Below, in pieces: positions 1 to 7,180 of a stretch of DNA of 8,422 nucleotides (position 1 is the stretch's first letter; each line of letters opens with the position of its first letter). Position numbers and translations under genes: made by a program. The notes below the pieces were generated by a model. That model was not told the DNA's origin, did no database searches, and saw only the letters and a list, made by a program, of their open reading frames with translations. This stretch comes from Actinomycetes bacterium (GTDB lineage: Bacteria; Actinomycetota; Acidimicrobiia; Acidimicrobiales; Acidimicrobiaceae): NCBI GenBank assembly GCA_021785315.1, contig JAJYFX010000060.1:1-8422 (forward strand), in the 5' to 3' direction.

Positions 1-523
1 TAAACAAGGAGAGAAGGAATATCGTCACCACACGTGCAATACCTGCAAGAACCGTCTTTGCGGCCACGACTGCCGGCCCGCTGGCCTGGGACAACACGCT
101 GGTCAGCTTGGATGAATTTGCCTCCACGTAGCTATCGATATGAAACCGTTTTATCAACTGGCCGAATTGCCCGGTACCGGTTTGCGCTTGATTGACCAAC
201 CCCGGCAGCTGATGGGAAAACTTTACGCCCGCGGCGTATAGGGGCCTCGTGATCAGAAATATGATTCCGCTAAATATGACCAGGGCCATGATAAATACAA
301 TTACAGAACCCACCGAGCGTTTTACATGGAATCTATATAAATACTTGACCGCTGGATCCAGAACCATGGCGACAATCAAGGCAAGAAGAAGATCGAGCAC
401 TAGCGATCGCAAGAACCAAAGCAGCCATATCGACAGGGCGATGCCCACGGCCATTAGCTGAATCTGAAAAATGCGCCTCAGGCTGACTGACTTGTTTTCC
501 GAATCACCAGCAACGTTGCTCAA
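1..523 (-). CDS. AI-2E/PerM family transporter, N-terminal part (cut by left edge)
   Basis: This is the first 174 codons of a membrane protein whose C-terminal part lies beyond the window. The order is a short polar N-terminus, hydrophobic segments at about residues 22-38, 43-58 and 71-96, then a soluble amphipathic stretch (97-160) and another hydrophobic segment beginning near 160. The pattern of an early hydrophobic pair with an 'LDP' turn, then a membrane span, then a soluble 'HQLPGLV' region is that of the AI-2E transporter family (PerM-like; Pfam AI-2E_transport). Members are polytopic inner-membrane exporters or antiporters; the substrate cannot be told from sequence. The start is TTG at 523: an in-frame stop lies seven codons upstream, and a GGA sits nine bases before the TTG. 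A downstream ATG (residue 24) would fall inside the first membrane span and is less likely. The gene is divergent from the YbhN-like gene. Family call is fairly firm, start less so. Confidence 0.85.
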   Translation of the reverse strand, partial: MSNVAGDSENKSVSLRRIFQIQLMAVGIALSIWLLWFLRSLVLDLLLALIVAMVLDPAVKYLYRFHVKRSVGSVIVFIMALVIFSGIIFLITRPLYAAGVKFSHQLPGLVNQAQTGTGQFGQLIKRFHIDSYVEANSSKLTSVLSQASGPAVVAAKTVLAGIARVVTIFLLSLF

Positions 524-532
524 CTTAGTTGT

Positions 533-535
533 TCC
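533..535 (-). promoter_or_regulatory. Weak ribosome binding site for the AI-2E family gene
   Basis: A GGA on the minus strand ends nine bases before the TTG at 523. It is weak, but it supports this TTG as start because the in-frame stop just upstream leaves few other choices. Confidence 0.35.
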
Positions 536-604
536 ATGTTCCTAATTCTTCCAAACGTCTAAGCTTGGATTCAAAGCAAGCTATAGCCCGGACCTGTACC
601 AAAG

Positions 605-648
605 TTACCAGGGTGTAAGATCATAAGCCATAAATTACAAAATGATCT
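605..648 (+). promoter_or_regulatory. Inverted repeat and possible promoter between divergent membrane-protein genes
   Basis: AGATCAT at 618-624 is matched by its reverse complement ATGATCT at 642-648, with 17 bases between the arms. The gap contains CATAAA (629-634), which could act as a -10 box for the plus-strand gene, with TTACCA (605-610) as -35 at 18-base spacing; both match the bacterial consensus at only four of six positions. An inverted repeat of this size lying over a candidate promoter could be a repressor or activator site. The repeat is seen directly; the promoter and operator roles are inference. The rest of the 188-base gap (524-711) shows no gene or RNA. Confidence 0.3.
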
Positions 649-699
649 AGGGTCTATTTTCGGTTGAAGGGCGTGGATGGTATTGGAGTTATTCCTCAC

Positions 700-703
700 A
701 GGA
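700..703 (+). promoter_or_regulatory. Ribosome binding site for the YbhN-like gene
   Basis: AGGA lies eight bases before the ATG at 712. This decides the start in favour of 712 over the in-frame TTG at 664, which has no comparable site and would add 16 residues of unlikely composition. Confidence 0.6.
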
Positions 704-711
704 CAACGACA

Positions 712-1845
712 ATGAGCAGCTTCGACGGCCAACAGACATCTGATTCCCGATTGCATCAGCCGTCGATTTTGAGGAGCTACACGATACGCTCCATCAAGGT
801 CGTGGCAATTCTGCTAATAGTCGAATATCTTGTCGTGCCACAGCTTGCCGGAGCAAGAAAAGCATTGTCACTTATACAGCACCTGAATATCGGCTATATC
901 GGGCTCGCTCTTGTCGCAGAGATCGCCGCCTTAATTTCTTACGCATATCTGACTATGTCCGTGCTGCCTCGGCAGTCATTGAAACCCTGGACGGCATTAC
1001 GCATCGACCTATCCTCGCTAGCGCTTTCACACGTGACGCCAGCTGGAACAGCGGGAGGAACGGGCCTGTCGATCCGGCTGCTGGTAACGCAGGGAGTCCG
1101 AGCCGCAGATGCTGCGTTCGCAATTGCAGTCCAAGGAATCGGGTCGGCGGTTGTACTGAATCTCATCTTCTGGGTAGCACTAATAATCTCAATTCCAATC
1201 TGGGGCTTCAACGCGGTATACCTCAGCGTTACCCTTATTGGAATTTTGCTCATCGTGCTATTTTGCGTCCTGATCGTCGCATTCACGCGAGGCGAACGAC
1301 ACTTCACGCGGCTCATAGTTGGCTTATTTTCCAAACTTCCATACCTCAGCGAAGCGAAGATCGAAAGCACGCTGCAGCACATTTCGGAACGAATCCGCAG
1401 CCTTGCCTCAGACCCCCCATTACTCAAAAAGGCTTTGACGTGGGCGGTGGCAAACTGGCTGTTTGATGCGGCCTCCTTATGGATCTTCTTGGCCGCATTC
1501 GGACATTTCGTGAATATCGACGGCCTCCTGGTTTCCTACGGAATCGCCAACATCTTGGCCGTCATTCCCGTAACGCCAGCGGGACTAGGCGTCGTCGAGG
1601 CGGCGCTAACGACGTCCCTCGTGGGTTTTGGAACTCCACGCGGAGTAGCGATCCTCGGCGTCATCTCCTACCGTCTTATCAATTTCTGGCTCCCAATTCC
1701 CGGGGGCGCCCTTGCTTACCTTTCGTTAGGGATAGGGCCTCAGTCTTCAGAAAGGAAGCACACCAAGCAGAGCAAACGTCTCTCGGCTTCAAAACTGAAT
1801 CCGAACATGATAGTCAAAGATCTCCAGCTTCCAGAGGACAACTGA
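712..1845 (+). CDS. YbhN/UPF0104 family integral membrane protein (LPG synthase membrane-region fold)
   Basis: The 377-residue protein is mostly hydrophobic, with predicted spans near residues 28-46, 61-81, 98-124, 135-160, 168-192, 240-264, 272-300 and 310-340. The family signature is clear. There is a central 'TPAGTAGGTGLSIRLL' stretch (109-124) where relatives have a Pro-Gly motif followed by a re-entrant segment, and a C-terminal 'TPAGLGVVEAAL' (288-299) followed by 'YRLINFWLPIPGG' (320-332). This matches the flippase-like membrane domain shared by YbhN, UPF0104 and the N-terminal half of MprF/LPG synthase (Pfam LPG_synthase_TM). No C-terminal aminoacyl-transferase domain is present, so it should not make lysyl-phosphatidylglycerol itself. 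Lipid or isoprenoid-linked substrate translocation is a plausible role, but it is inferred. A polar tail rich in Lys and Ser (343-377) ends the protein. Start ATG at 712 is chosen for its AGGA site. The gene is divergent from the AI-2E gene and convergent with the polyphosphate operon. Confidence 0.88.
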   Translation: MSSFDGQQTSDSRLHQPSILRSYTIRSIKVVAILLIVEYLVVPQLAGARKALSLIQHLNIGYIGLALVAEIAALISYAYLTMSVLPRQSLKPWTALRIDLSSLALSHVTPAGTAGGTGLSIRLLVTQGVRAADAAFAIAVQGIGSAVVLNLIFWVALIISIPIWGFNAVYLSVTLIGILLIVLFCVLIVAFTRGERHFTRLIVGLFSKLPYLSEAKIESTLQHISERIRSLASDPPLLKKALTWAVANWLFDAASLWIFLAAFGHFVNIDGLLVSYGIANILAVIPVTPAGLGVVEAALTTSLVGFGTPRGVAILGVISYRLINFWLPIPGGALAYLSLGIGPQSSERKHTKQSKRLSASKLNPNMIVKDLQLPEDN

Positions 1846-2097
1846 CGCCACTTCCGCAAAGGCGTCATGATTTCTTTTCCCAGCGATCGCCTAAGCGGAT
1901 TCTCCGCTCAGTTTCCTACCCGGTCGCTTGACTGTGCGGAAACATTTTTAGGCTTGTGCGCCTTGATATTCGAGCGGTCTGAAGCGTGGCTACACCGCGG
2001 CTTGAGCAGGCCTTCAAAGTATTGAACAACGACCTAGATCCCGTTGACTACCTTGGCTCATCGTTCTGCCGCAGCTAAGCGCCCAGGAGATGTTATC
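1846..2097. other. Convergent intergenic gap without a supported gene
   Basis: These 252 bases separate the stop of the plus-strand membrane protein from the stop of the minus-strand ppx gene. I find one hairpin (1891-1911) and a 30-codon GTG-initiated reading frame at 1986-2078 with no ribosome binding site or recognisable similarity, which I do not call. No tRNA-like TPsiC/acceptor pairing and no repeat are visible. No good terminator with a T-tract is seen for the minus-strand operon. Confidence 0.5.
1891..1911 (+). terminator. Weak hairpin, possible terminator of the YbhN-like gene
   Basis: AGCGGA (1894-1899), a three-base loop and TCCGCT (1903-1908) form a perfect six-base stem. It extends by two further pairs beyond one mismatch, so the outer limits are 1891 and 1911. 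The hairpin starts 45 bases after the stop codon and is followed by only a short T run (TTTCCT), so termination is possible but not compelling. Confidence 0.3.
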
Positions 2098-3723
2098 TCA
2101 GTCGAGACCGAGGGACACCTTGACCCCAAAGGTTTGCTCGAACAAAGACCGCTTTCTTCGCAACCCGAATGACTCCAGCTCGAAATCGCCGTCGGCGTTC
2201 AAAAAGATGATCATACGATCCCTTTCGATTTCGACCCTTACCGAATCCACCACAGCCTCATGAGAACGGTCCAGGGCGTCAGCCAATCTAAGGATTCCGG
2301 CAAGCTTCACCACCACCGACTGCCAGTCCGCGCTTAGGTGATCGAAAGGAGCAAAATCTGATTTCGGGTAGCCGCGGCGATGGAATCTGCCCAGACAGAC
2401 CAAAACCCACTTCTCCTGAGGCGTAAAGCCTCTCAATCGCGAATTTTCAATCAGGTATGCCGAATGCCTGTCATGATCCTCCATCGCGATATGCTCGCCG
2501 ATGTCATGAAGAAGCGCACCGTAGAATAGCAATTCCCGCTCGGTCTCAGACAGACCATGGAGAACAGCCGTCTGGTCAAAAAGCGAAAGGGCCAGTTTTG
2601 CTACTTGCTCGGCGTGAAAGCTGTTCCATGCAAATCGCTTCGTTACTCCCATCACAGAGGCATGCCGGATGGAATCGATACCACCCGCCAAAGATTCATA
2701 GCCTTCTAGCTCGGAGAGAATAATTCCTTCCCTGAGGGCCCACTCCGAAAGAGTCAGAGCCTTGAAGCTGAACATTTGCATAAGTTCGTCGAGGACCAAG
2801 ACTGCGGCCTGAATAATATCGACTCTCTTGGGGTCAAGTTCAGGAATTGCAAGCCTTTCTTGAGTATTGCTCTTTATAATCGTCCTGCCAGTCGCCTTGA
2901 GAGCCGAACGCTTAACCGATACCTGGTTCAAATCTTCGAGCATCTTCGGATCGACATTCGGACGCTGTGCGGAGATTGCGATACGCGCAATGTTGAGAAA
3001 ACTTCCCGATGAGCCAATCAGAATTGATGGCGAAAAAGCCTTTATGACGTCGTAATGCGGCAGAAGCGCCTCATGAATGAACCGGCGCATCTTCTGAATG
3101 TCCTTAGCCGAGAGCTCATCTGGGCGTTGGAGAAACTTTGCAGTCAGCCTGCCGACTCCGAGATTAAAGCTATGCGACCAGAGAAGCTCGCCCTGCGTCC
3201 CGATTATGAGTTCAAGGCTTCCACCGCCAAGATCGGCACACATCACGACCTCGTCTTGGAAGGAGACCGAGGTGCTGATGGCCTTGAAGATGAGCTCCGC
3301 CTCCTTGGAGCCAGAGATAACTGATACTGAAACGCCGGTCTCGCCTTCGATGAGATCAACTACCTCGGATGAATTCTCCGCATCGCGAAAAGCGGAAGTC
3401 GCCAGAGCGACCAGCTCACTTGCCCCCAAGGATTCAGCCAAGGTCCTAAATGAACGAATTGCCTCAATCACCGATCTTACGTGAAGCTCATCGATGTAGC
3501 CGAACTTTGAGACGACGTCTCCAAGCCGGATCATCAACTTCTCTTTGAGCAGGACTTCAAAGCTCTTTTCAGAGATAGCTCGGGCCACCACCAGGTGAAA
3601 TGAGTTAGATCCCAAGTCAAGGGCCGCAATTGTAACTGCCGATTCAGCCTGGCTTGGATTCACCATTTCTGTGATCTTCGAAAATGATGGCCCTCGATCT
3701 GAGCGACTTGCCGAACTTGTCAT
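2098..3723 (-). CDS. ppx: Ppx/GppA family exopolyphosphatase with C-terminal HD domain
   Basis: This 541-residue cytoplasmic enzyme should release orthophosphate from polyphosphate ends, or act on pppGpp as GppA does; the sequence does not separate the two. The N-terminal half is an actin-like ASKHA phosphatase. The first phosphate loop is DLGSNSFHL (36-44), the likely catalytic Glu is E141 in 'SGSKEAELI', the second phosphate loop is DLGGGSLEL (164-172), and a Gly/Ser loop GSSGSF lies at 237-242. The conserved 'WALREGI' follows at 328-334. The C-terminal half is HD-like: H370, H406-D407 in 'LLHDIGEH' and D482 in 'LRLADALDR'. Length is near that of E. coli Ppx (513) and GppA (494), plus about 30 residues at the N-terminus. 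The start is ATG at 3723, preceded by AGAGGGA nine bases upstream; two in-frame TTG codons just before it are less likely. It is the last gene of the ppk1 operon, 64 bases after the CYTH gene. Confidence 0.93.
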   Translation of the reverse strand: MTSSASRSDRGPSFSKITEMVNPSQAESAVTIAALDLGSNSFHLVVARAISEKSFEVLLKEKLMIRLGDVVSKFGYIDELHVRSVIEAIRSFRTLAESLGASELVALATSAFRDAENSSEVVDLIEGETGVSVSVISGSKEAELIFKAISTSVSFQDEVVMCADLGGGSLELIIGTQGELLWSHSFNLGVGRLTAKFLQRPDELSAKDIQKMRRFIHEALLPHYDVIKAFSPSILIGSSGSFLNIARIAISAQRPNVDPKMLEDLNQVSVKRSALKATGRTIIKSNTQERLAIPELDPKRVDIIQAAVLVLDELMQMFSFKALTLSEWALREGIILSELEGYESLAGGIDSIRHASVMGVTKRFAWNSFHAEQVAKLALSLFDQTAVLHGLSETERELLFYGALLHDIGEHIAMEDHDRHSAYLIENSRLRGFTPQEKWVLVCLGRFHRRGYPKSDFAPFDHLSADWQSVVVKLAGILRLADALDRSHEAVVDSVRVEIERDRMIIFLNADGDFELESFGLRRKRSLFEQTFGVKVSLGLD

Positions 3724-3732
3724 CAACAACCA

Positions 3733-3739
3733 TCCCTCT
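3733..3739 (-). promoter_or_regulatory. Ribosome binding site for ppx
   Basis: AGAGGGA on the minus strand lies nine bases before the ATG at 3723 and supports that codon as start. It lies in the 64-base gap after the CYTH gene, so ppx probably initiates independently of its upstream neighbour. Confidence 0.65.
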
Positions 3740-3787
3740 CTGGCGACATAATTTCCGATGGAAAACAGCTAAACACACAAGGCGCGG

Positions 3788-4900
3788 TTAAGACCAATTT
3801 CCGATAAAGCCCTTGATCATGTCATCCCCAGCGTGAAACGCTGCCCTAGGCAGGTTTGCTAAATCAGCTAAAAGGCCGGCAAAGACCTCCAAATCCGGAC
3901 TTGCTTCTCTGCGAAGTGATAGCGCCTTTCCGCCAATGAATTCTGAAACTAATTCAACCGCAAGATTTGGTAACGCTGTGCTCTTCGCATCGCTGTCGTT
4001 CTTGCGGAGTTCTTCGGACAGCGAAATCACTTGTTCGCCGATCAGCTGGAACAGACCTGACCCCCTGCTCGTGGACAACGGTCCGCGCTCTGCAATCCGA
4101 GAAGCCAATCCTTCAATGAACCGCCGGACACTCTCCTCCTGGAGACCGGTCACCAGCACCCTAGCCAGATGCAGCATTTGAGCCTCTGCGTCTTCGGGAT
4201 TTTCGAGAACTAGGCGGGCAAGTACGCTGAGTTGGCTAACCGCCTGGTATTCATACCGATCCCGCAACTTTGAATAAAACCCGTGATTCTGAGTGTTCTC
4301 TAGAGCCTGTTCGAGCTTGGAAGAACTTCTGGCATAGGATGCCCCGGCCGATAATAGAAGTCGGACTATATTCTCGCACTGCTCTCCAAATCCATCAACC
4401 CTATGCTCGACTTCGATTTCCCTAAAACGCAACCCCTTGTTCGGACCGTCGACTATCTCTACAAGATCGTCATCGAGCTCGATAACCGGCAGTCCGCCCT
4501 CGGCTTCAAAGATAATCGCCCGCCTGACGGCCGCGAGCGAAGCCAGTTCATTCATTGCTGCCGTCGCGCCAAATACTGCTAAAGCTGGCTTGAATTCCTT
4601 GGGCACTTGAATGCCGGACGCCTCAACTTCGAATTCGGACCTCGAACTCGTATAACCCTCGACGGGCGGTCCAAACTTCAAAGTCCATATTCCAGTATCA
4701 TCCAGTCCTGCGTCAGCCCTTCTCCTGAACCGCAGCGCCGCGCCGCACGAAAAAAGATCAAATTCCGCCGTGTCGAAATAGGTCGTGAGATTCTGTTTTG
4801 CCGCCAAACCGATAGTTCGAAGCCCTGCAGCGCTCAAATTAATAGTTGGCAGTACCAAGGTGTCTGGCGCAGACAACTTGGTCTCAATCTCAAAACTCAT
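3788..4900 (-). CDS. CYTH domain protein with divergent helical C-terminal domain (CHAD-like position)
   Basis: Residues 1-200 of this 370-residue protein form a CYTH (triphosphate tunnel) domain. The signature ExExK is E4-I-E6-T-K8. It is followed by YFDT (41-44), the basic strand 'ALRFRRR' (55-61), 'WTLK' (72-75), acidic 'RSEFEVE' (87-93), 'REIEVE' (160-165) and 'SKLEQAL' (194-200). These residues normally line a tunnel holding metal and a triphosphate, so inorganic triphosphate or polyphosphate ends are likely ligands. Residues about 210-370 are helical and stand where CYTH-CHAD proteins carry CHAD. However, the segment is only about 160 residues, and the usual His/Arg-rich 'HxxRVxxRRLR' helix is reduced to 'EAQMLHLARVLVTGL' (239-253). 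It may be a degenerate CHAD or an unrelated helical domain. The start ATG at 4900 overlaps the ppk1 stop as ATGA with no strong ribosome binding site, so translation is probably coupled to ppk1. Function as phosphatase, cyclase or polyphosphate regulator is not resolved. Confidence 0.87.
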   Translation of the reverse strand: MSFEIETKLSAPDTLVLPTINLSAAGLRTIGLAAKQNLTTYFDTAEFDLFSCGAALRFRRRADAGLDDTGIWTLKFGPPVEGYTSSRSEFEVEASGIQVPKEFKPALAVFGATAAMNELASLAAVRRAIIFEAEGGLPVIELDDDLVEIVDGPNKGLRFREIEVEHRVDGFGEQCENIVRLLLSAGASYARSSSKLEQALENTQNHGFYSKLRDRYEYQAVSQLSVLARLVLENPEDAEAQMLHLARVLVTGLQEESVRRFIEGLASRIAERGPLSTSRGSGLFQLIGEQVISLSEELRKNDSDAKSTALPNLAVELVSEFIGGKALSLRREASPDLEVFAGLLADLANLPRAAFHAGDDMIKGFIGNWS

Positions 4901-7023
4901 TTACCAACGCCCGATTTAAACCAAAGTCGTCTTACGTGCCTTCTTATCGGGGTCGCCCTCTCCAAAGCGAGTTCTTGGAACCGGGTCTGTGCCGTAATAA
5001 GACCTGGACCCAATGGCTTGGTCCAGTCACCCTTTTCAGAGAGTTCCCAAGATGCGCTGTCGTCTTCAAGGTCGAGGCTCACGATCTCGACGACACGTTT
5101 GCGCAGGTGCAAGTCCTCAATCGGGAAAAGTGCCTCGATTCGGCGGTCAAGATTCCTTTGCATCAAGTCAGCAGATCCGACAAGGACTTTGGCTGAGCTG
5201 CTATTGAGATCGCCGAATATGAAGATTCTCGAGTGCTCCAAGAATCTGCCGACAATAGACTTCACGCGAATGTTCTCGGAAAGCCCAGGAACACCCGGCC
5301 TCAGACAACAGATACTCCGAACGAGCAAATCGATCTTTACACCCGCATTCGACGCCATATAAAGAGCATCGATCACTTCGGGATCAATGAGACCGTTGAC
5401 TTTGATAACGATTCGGCCGGCGTCGCCCATCTGAATCTGTTCAGAAATGAATTGCAAGATCTTTGCCCTTAGAAGGCCAGGCGCCAAGATCAATTTCCTG
5501 TATTCCAGCCTTTTGGAAAATCCGGTCAGCAGATTGAACACCTCGGAAAGATCCGCACCGAACTCCGGGTTGCACGTCAAGAGTCCGATGTCCTCGTATG
5601 ACTTAGCGGTCTTGGAGTTATAGTTGCCTGTGCCTAAATGACAATAGCGCAAAGTTGAGCCGTCGTCTTCGCGGCGCACGACAAGGATCGCTTTCAGGTG
5701 AGTCTTCAAGCCTGCCAGTCCGTAAACTACATGAACTCCGGCCTCTTCAAGCGCCCTCGCCCAGCCGATATTGGCCTGCTCGTCGAAGCGGGCCTTGACC
5801 TCGACCAGAACTGCCACCTGTTTGCCAGACTCAGCCGCTCGAATAAGCGATGCCACTATACGCGAGTCCCCGGAAGTCCTATATAGGGTTTGCTTAATGG
5901 CAAGGACATCAGGATCATTAGCCGCTTGCTCAATGAATCTTTCAACAGTCGCGGAAAACGACTCGTACGGATGGTGCACCAACACGTCGCTCGTACGGAG
6001 CATGGTAAATACGTCAATCGAGCCCGAATCGACGTCACCGAACGACAAAGGGGTTACAGGAACCCAATCCAAATCATGCAGATCCGCGCGCATTATCTTG
6101 TACACGCTCCAGAGGCCGCTCAGATCAAGTGGAGTATCGAGGATGTAAACGTCGTCCGGATGCAGCCGCAGCTCCTTGACCAGCAAAGCCACCACGTCTG
6201 GGTCCGGCGTCCCCTGGAACTCCAGTTTCACCGCCCTGCCAAACCTGCGACGCCTCAGTTCCATCTCGACAAAGGCAAGCAGGTCATCCGCCTCCTCTTC
6301 CTCAAGGGTCAGGTCGGCATTTCTACTCACTCTGAATATGTGCTGCGCACCTACTTCCATTTCTGGAAAGAGCTGTCGAACATTAGCAGATATCAGCTGC
6401 TCAAGAGGAACAAACCGCAGTCCATCAGGGAGTCCGACAAATCGAGGCAGAATCGCCGGAACTTTGATACGCGCATACCTCGATATCTCTGAGACCGGAT
6501 CGGTGACTCTGACCAAAAGATTCAGTGAAAGGTTTGAAATATACGGAAATGGGTGGGAAGGATCTACCGCCAAAGGGGTAAGCACCGGAAACACTGTTTT
6601 TTTAAAGACCCCGACGAGATACTCCCTGTCCTCGAACGCAAGATCATCCCAGTTCAAGAGCCTGATGCCTGCCTCGGAAAGGGCAGGAGCCAATCCTTCG
6701 TTGTATAGCTGGTTGATTCTCTCGGTAATAAGAAGAACTTTGTGCCGTACTGCCTGAAGCTGTTCTTTCACGGAAAGACCGTCGGGACTCAAAGAGCGTA
6801 CTCCCGCCGCCAATTGATCCTTCAGCCCAGCTACCCTTACTTGAAAGAACTCGTCAAGTCCGTCAGAAAGGATCGCCAGAAATTTAGCCCTCTCCAAAAG
6901 AGGGACTGTCTTGTCCTCTGCGAGCTCGAGTACACGCGAAGCAAAATCCAGCCAGGACAGTTCACGGTTGATGAACCGGGAACTTCCAAAGCTTTCCACC
7001 TTTGAGGCCGAATTTGAACCCAT
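4897..7023 (-). CDS. ppk1: Polyphosphate kinase 1
   Basis: This 708-residue enzyme reversibly transfers the ATP gamma-phosphate onto a growing polyphosphate chain. The four-domain PPK1 layout is complete. The N domain opens with 'RFINRELSWLDF' (16-27), the H domain follows to about residue 330, and two phospholipase-D-like catalytic domains come after. The histidine corresponding to the phosphorylated residue is H442 in 'GLKTHLK'. A second conserved histidine is H462 in 'YCHLGTGNYN', and a third is H597 in 'GRFLEHSR'. Metal- and phosphate-contacting arginines are R382 ('TLYR') and R412 ('ARFDE'). The block 'ICCLRPGVPGLSENIRV' (571-587) is diagnostic. Length fits the family (about 690-740). 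A basic tail (about 672-708) is similar to tails seen in actinobacterial PPK1. The ATG at 7023 is the only reasonable start, although the upstream sequence has no clear Shine-Dalgarno motif. It is the first gene of the ppk1-CYTH-ppx operon and divergent from the rodA-like gene. Confidence 0.97.
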   Translation of the reverse strand: MGSNSASKVESFGSSRFINRELSWLDFASRVLELAEDKTVPLLERAKFLAILSDGLDEFFQVRVAGLKDQLAAGVRSLSPDGLSVKEQLQAVRHKVLLITERINQLYNEGLAPALSEAGIRLLNWDDLAFEDREYLVGVFKKTVFPVLTPLAVDPSHPFPYISNLSLNLLVRVTDPVSEISRYARIKVPAILPRFVGLPDGLRFVPLEQLISANVRQLFPEMEVGAQHIFRVSRNADLTLEEEEADDLLAFVEMELRRRRFGRAVKLEFQGTPDPDVVALLVKELRLHPDDVYILDTPLDLSGLWSVYKIMRADLHDLDWVPVTPLSFGDVDSGSIDVFTMLRTSDVLVHHPYESFSATVERFIEQAANDPDVLAIKQTLYRTSGDSRIVASLIRAAESGKQVAVLVEVKARFDEQANIGWARALEEAGVHVVYGLAGLKTHLKAILVVRREDDGSTLRYCHLGTGNYNSKTAKSYEDIGLLTCNPEFGADLSEVFNLLTGFSKRLEYRKLILAPGLLRAKILQFISEQIQMGDAGRIVIKVNGLIDPEVIDALYMASNAGVKIDLLVRSICCLRPGVPGLSENIRVKSIVGRFLEHSRIFIFGDLNSSSAKVLVGSADLMQRNLDRRIEALFPIEDLHLRKRVVEIVSLDLEDDSASWELSEKGDWTKPLGPGLITAQTRFQELALERATPIRRHVRRLWFKSGVGK

Positions 7024-7113
7024 ACCGAAAGGCTATTTCATTTAAGCAAGAAATGGGTGGCTTTTTGCTGGCGCAAATGCCAAATATCCACGAGTTTCGG
7101 CATTCAGATCAAC

Positions 7114-7134
7114 CAACTAACCCTTCCTTAGTTG
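7114..7134. repeat. Inverted repeat in the ppk1/rodA divergent promoter region
   Basis: CAACTAA (7114-7120) and TTAGTTG (7128-7134) are perfect reverse complements separated by seven bases (CCCTTCC). The repeat lies 90 bases upstream of ppk1 and 46 bases upstream of the rodA-like start, in a 157-base gap with no gene. The A/T-rich arms and lack of a T-tract argue against a terminator; a protein-binding operator serving one or both genes is more likely. I do not recognise it as a known Pho box. The symmetry is direct; the role is inference. Confidence 0.35.
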
Positions 7135-7180
7135 CTACTATTTGTTTAGCGCATTTTGACCTGCAAGCGAGCGAGCCTAT

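Noticed and set aside
1883..1890. GCGATCGC palindrome (also present near 403)
   Set aside because: It resembles the core of cyanobacterial HIP1, but only scattered copies are seen and the genes do not suggest a cyanobacterium.
1479..1931. 150-codon plus-strand frame overlapping the YbhN-like gene
   Set aside because: It is an out-of-frame shadow of a clear membrane-protein gene, with Arg/Pro-rich low-complexity composition.
1951..1964. AGGC-TTGTGC-GCCT mini-hairpin beside a T run
   Set aside because: The T run precedes the stem on the plus strand and becomes an A run after it on the minus strand, so it does not fit an intrinsic terminator in either direction.
1986..2078. 30-codon GTG-initiated frame (begins MATPRLEQAFKV) in the convergent gap
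   Set aside because: It has no ribosome binding site, no recognisable family and ordinary chance length; a stop codon lies two codons before the GTG.
4607..5362. 251-codon plus-strand frame antisense to ppk1 and the CYTH gene
   Set aside because: It lies wholly antisense to two well-supported genes, has no domain pattern, and is explained by codon bias on the opposite strand.
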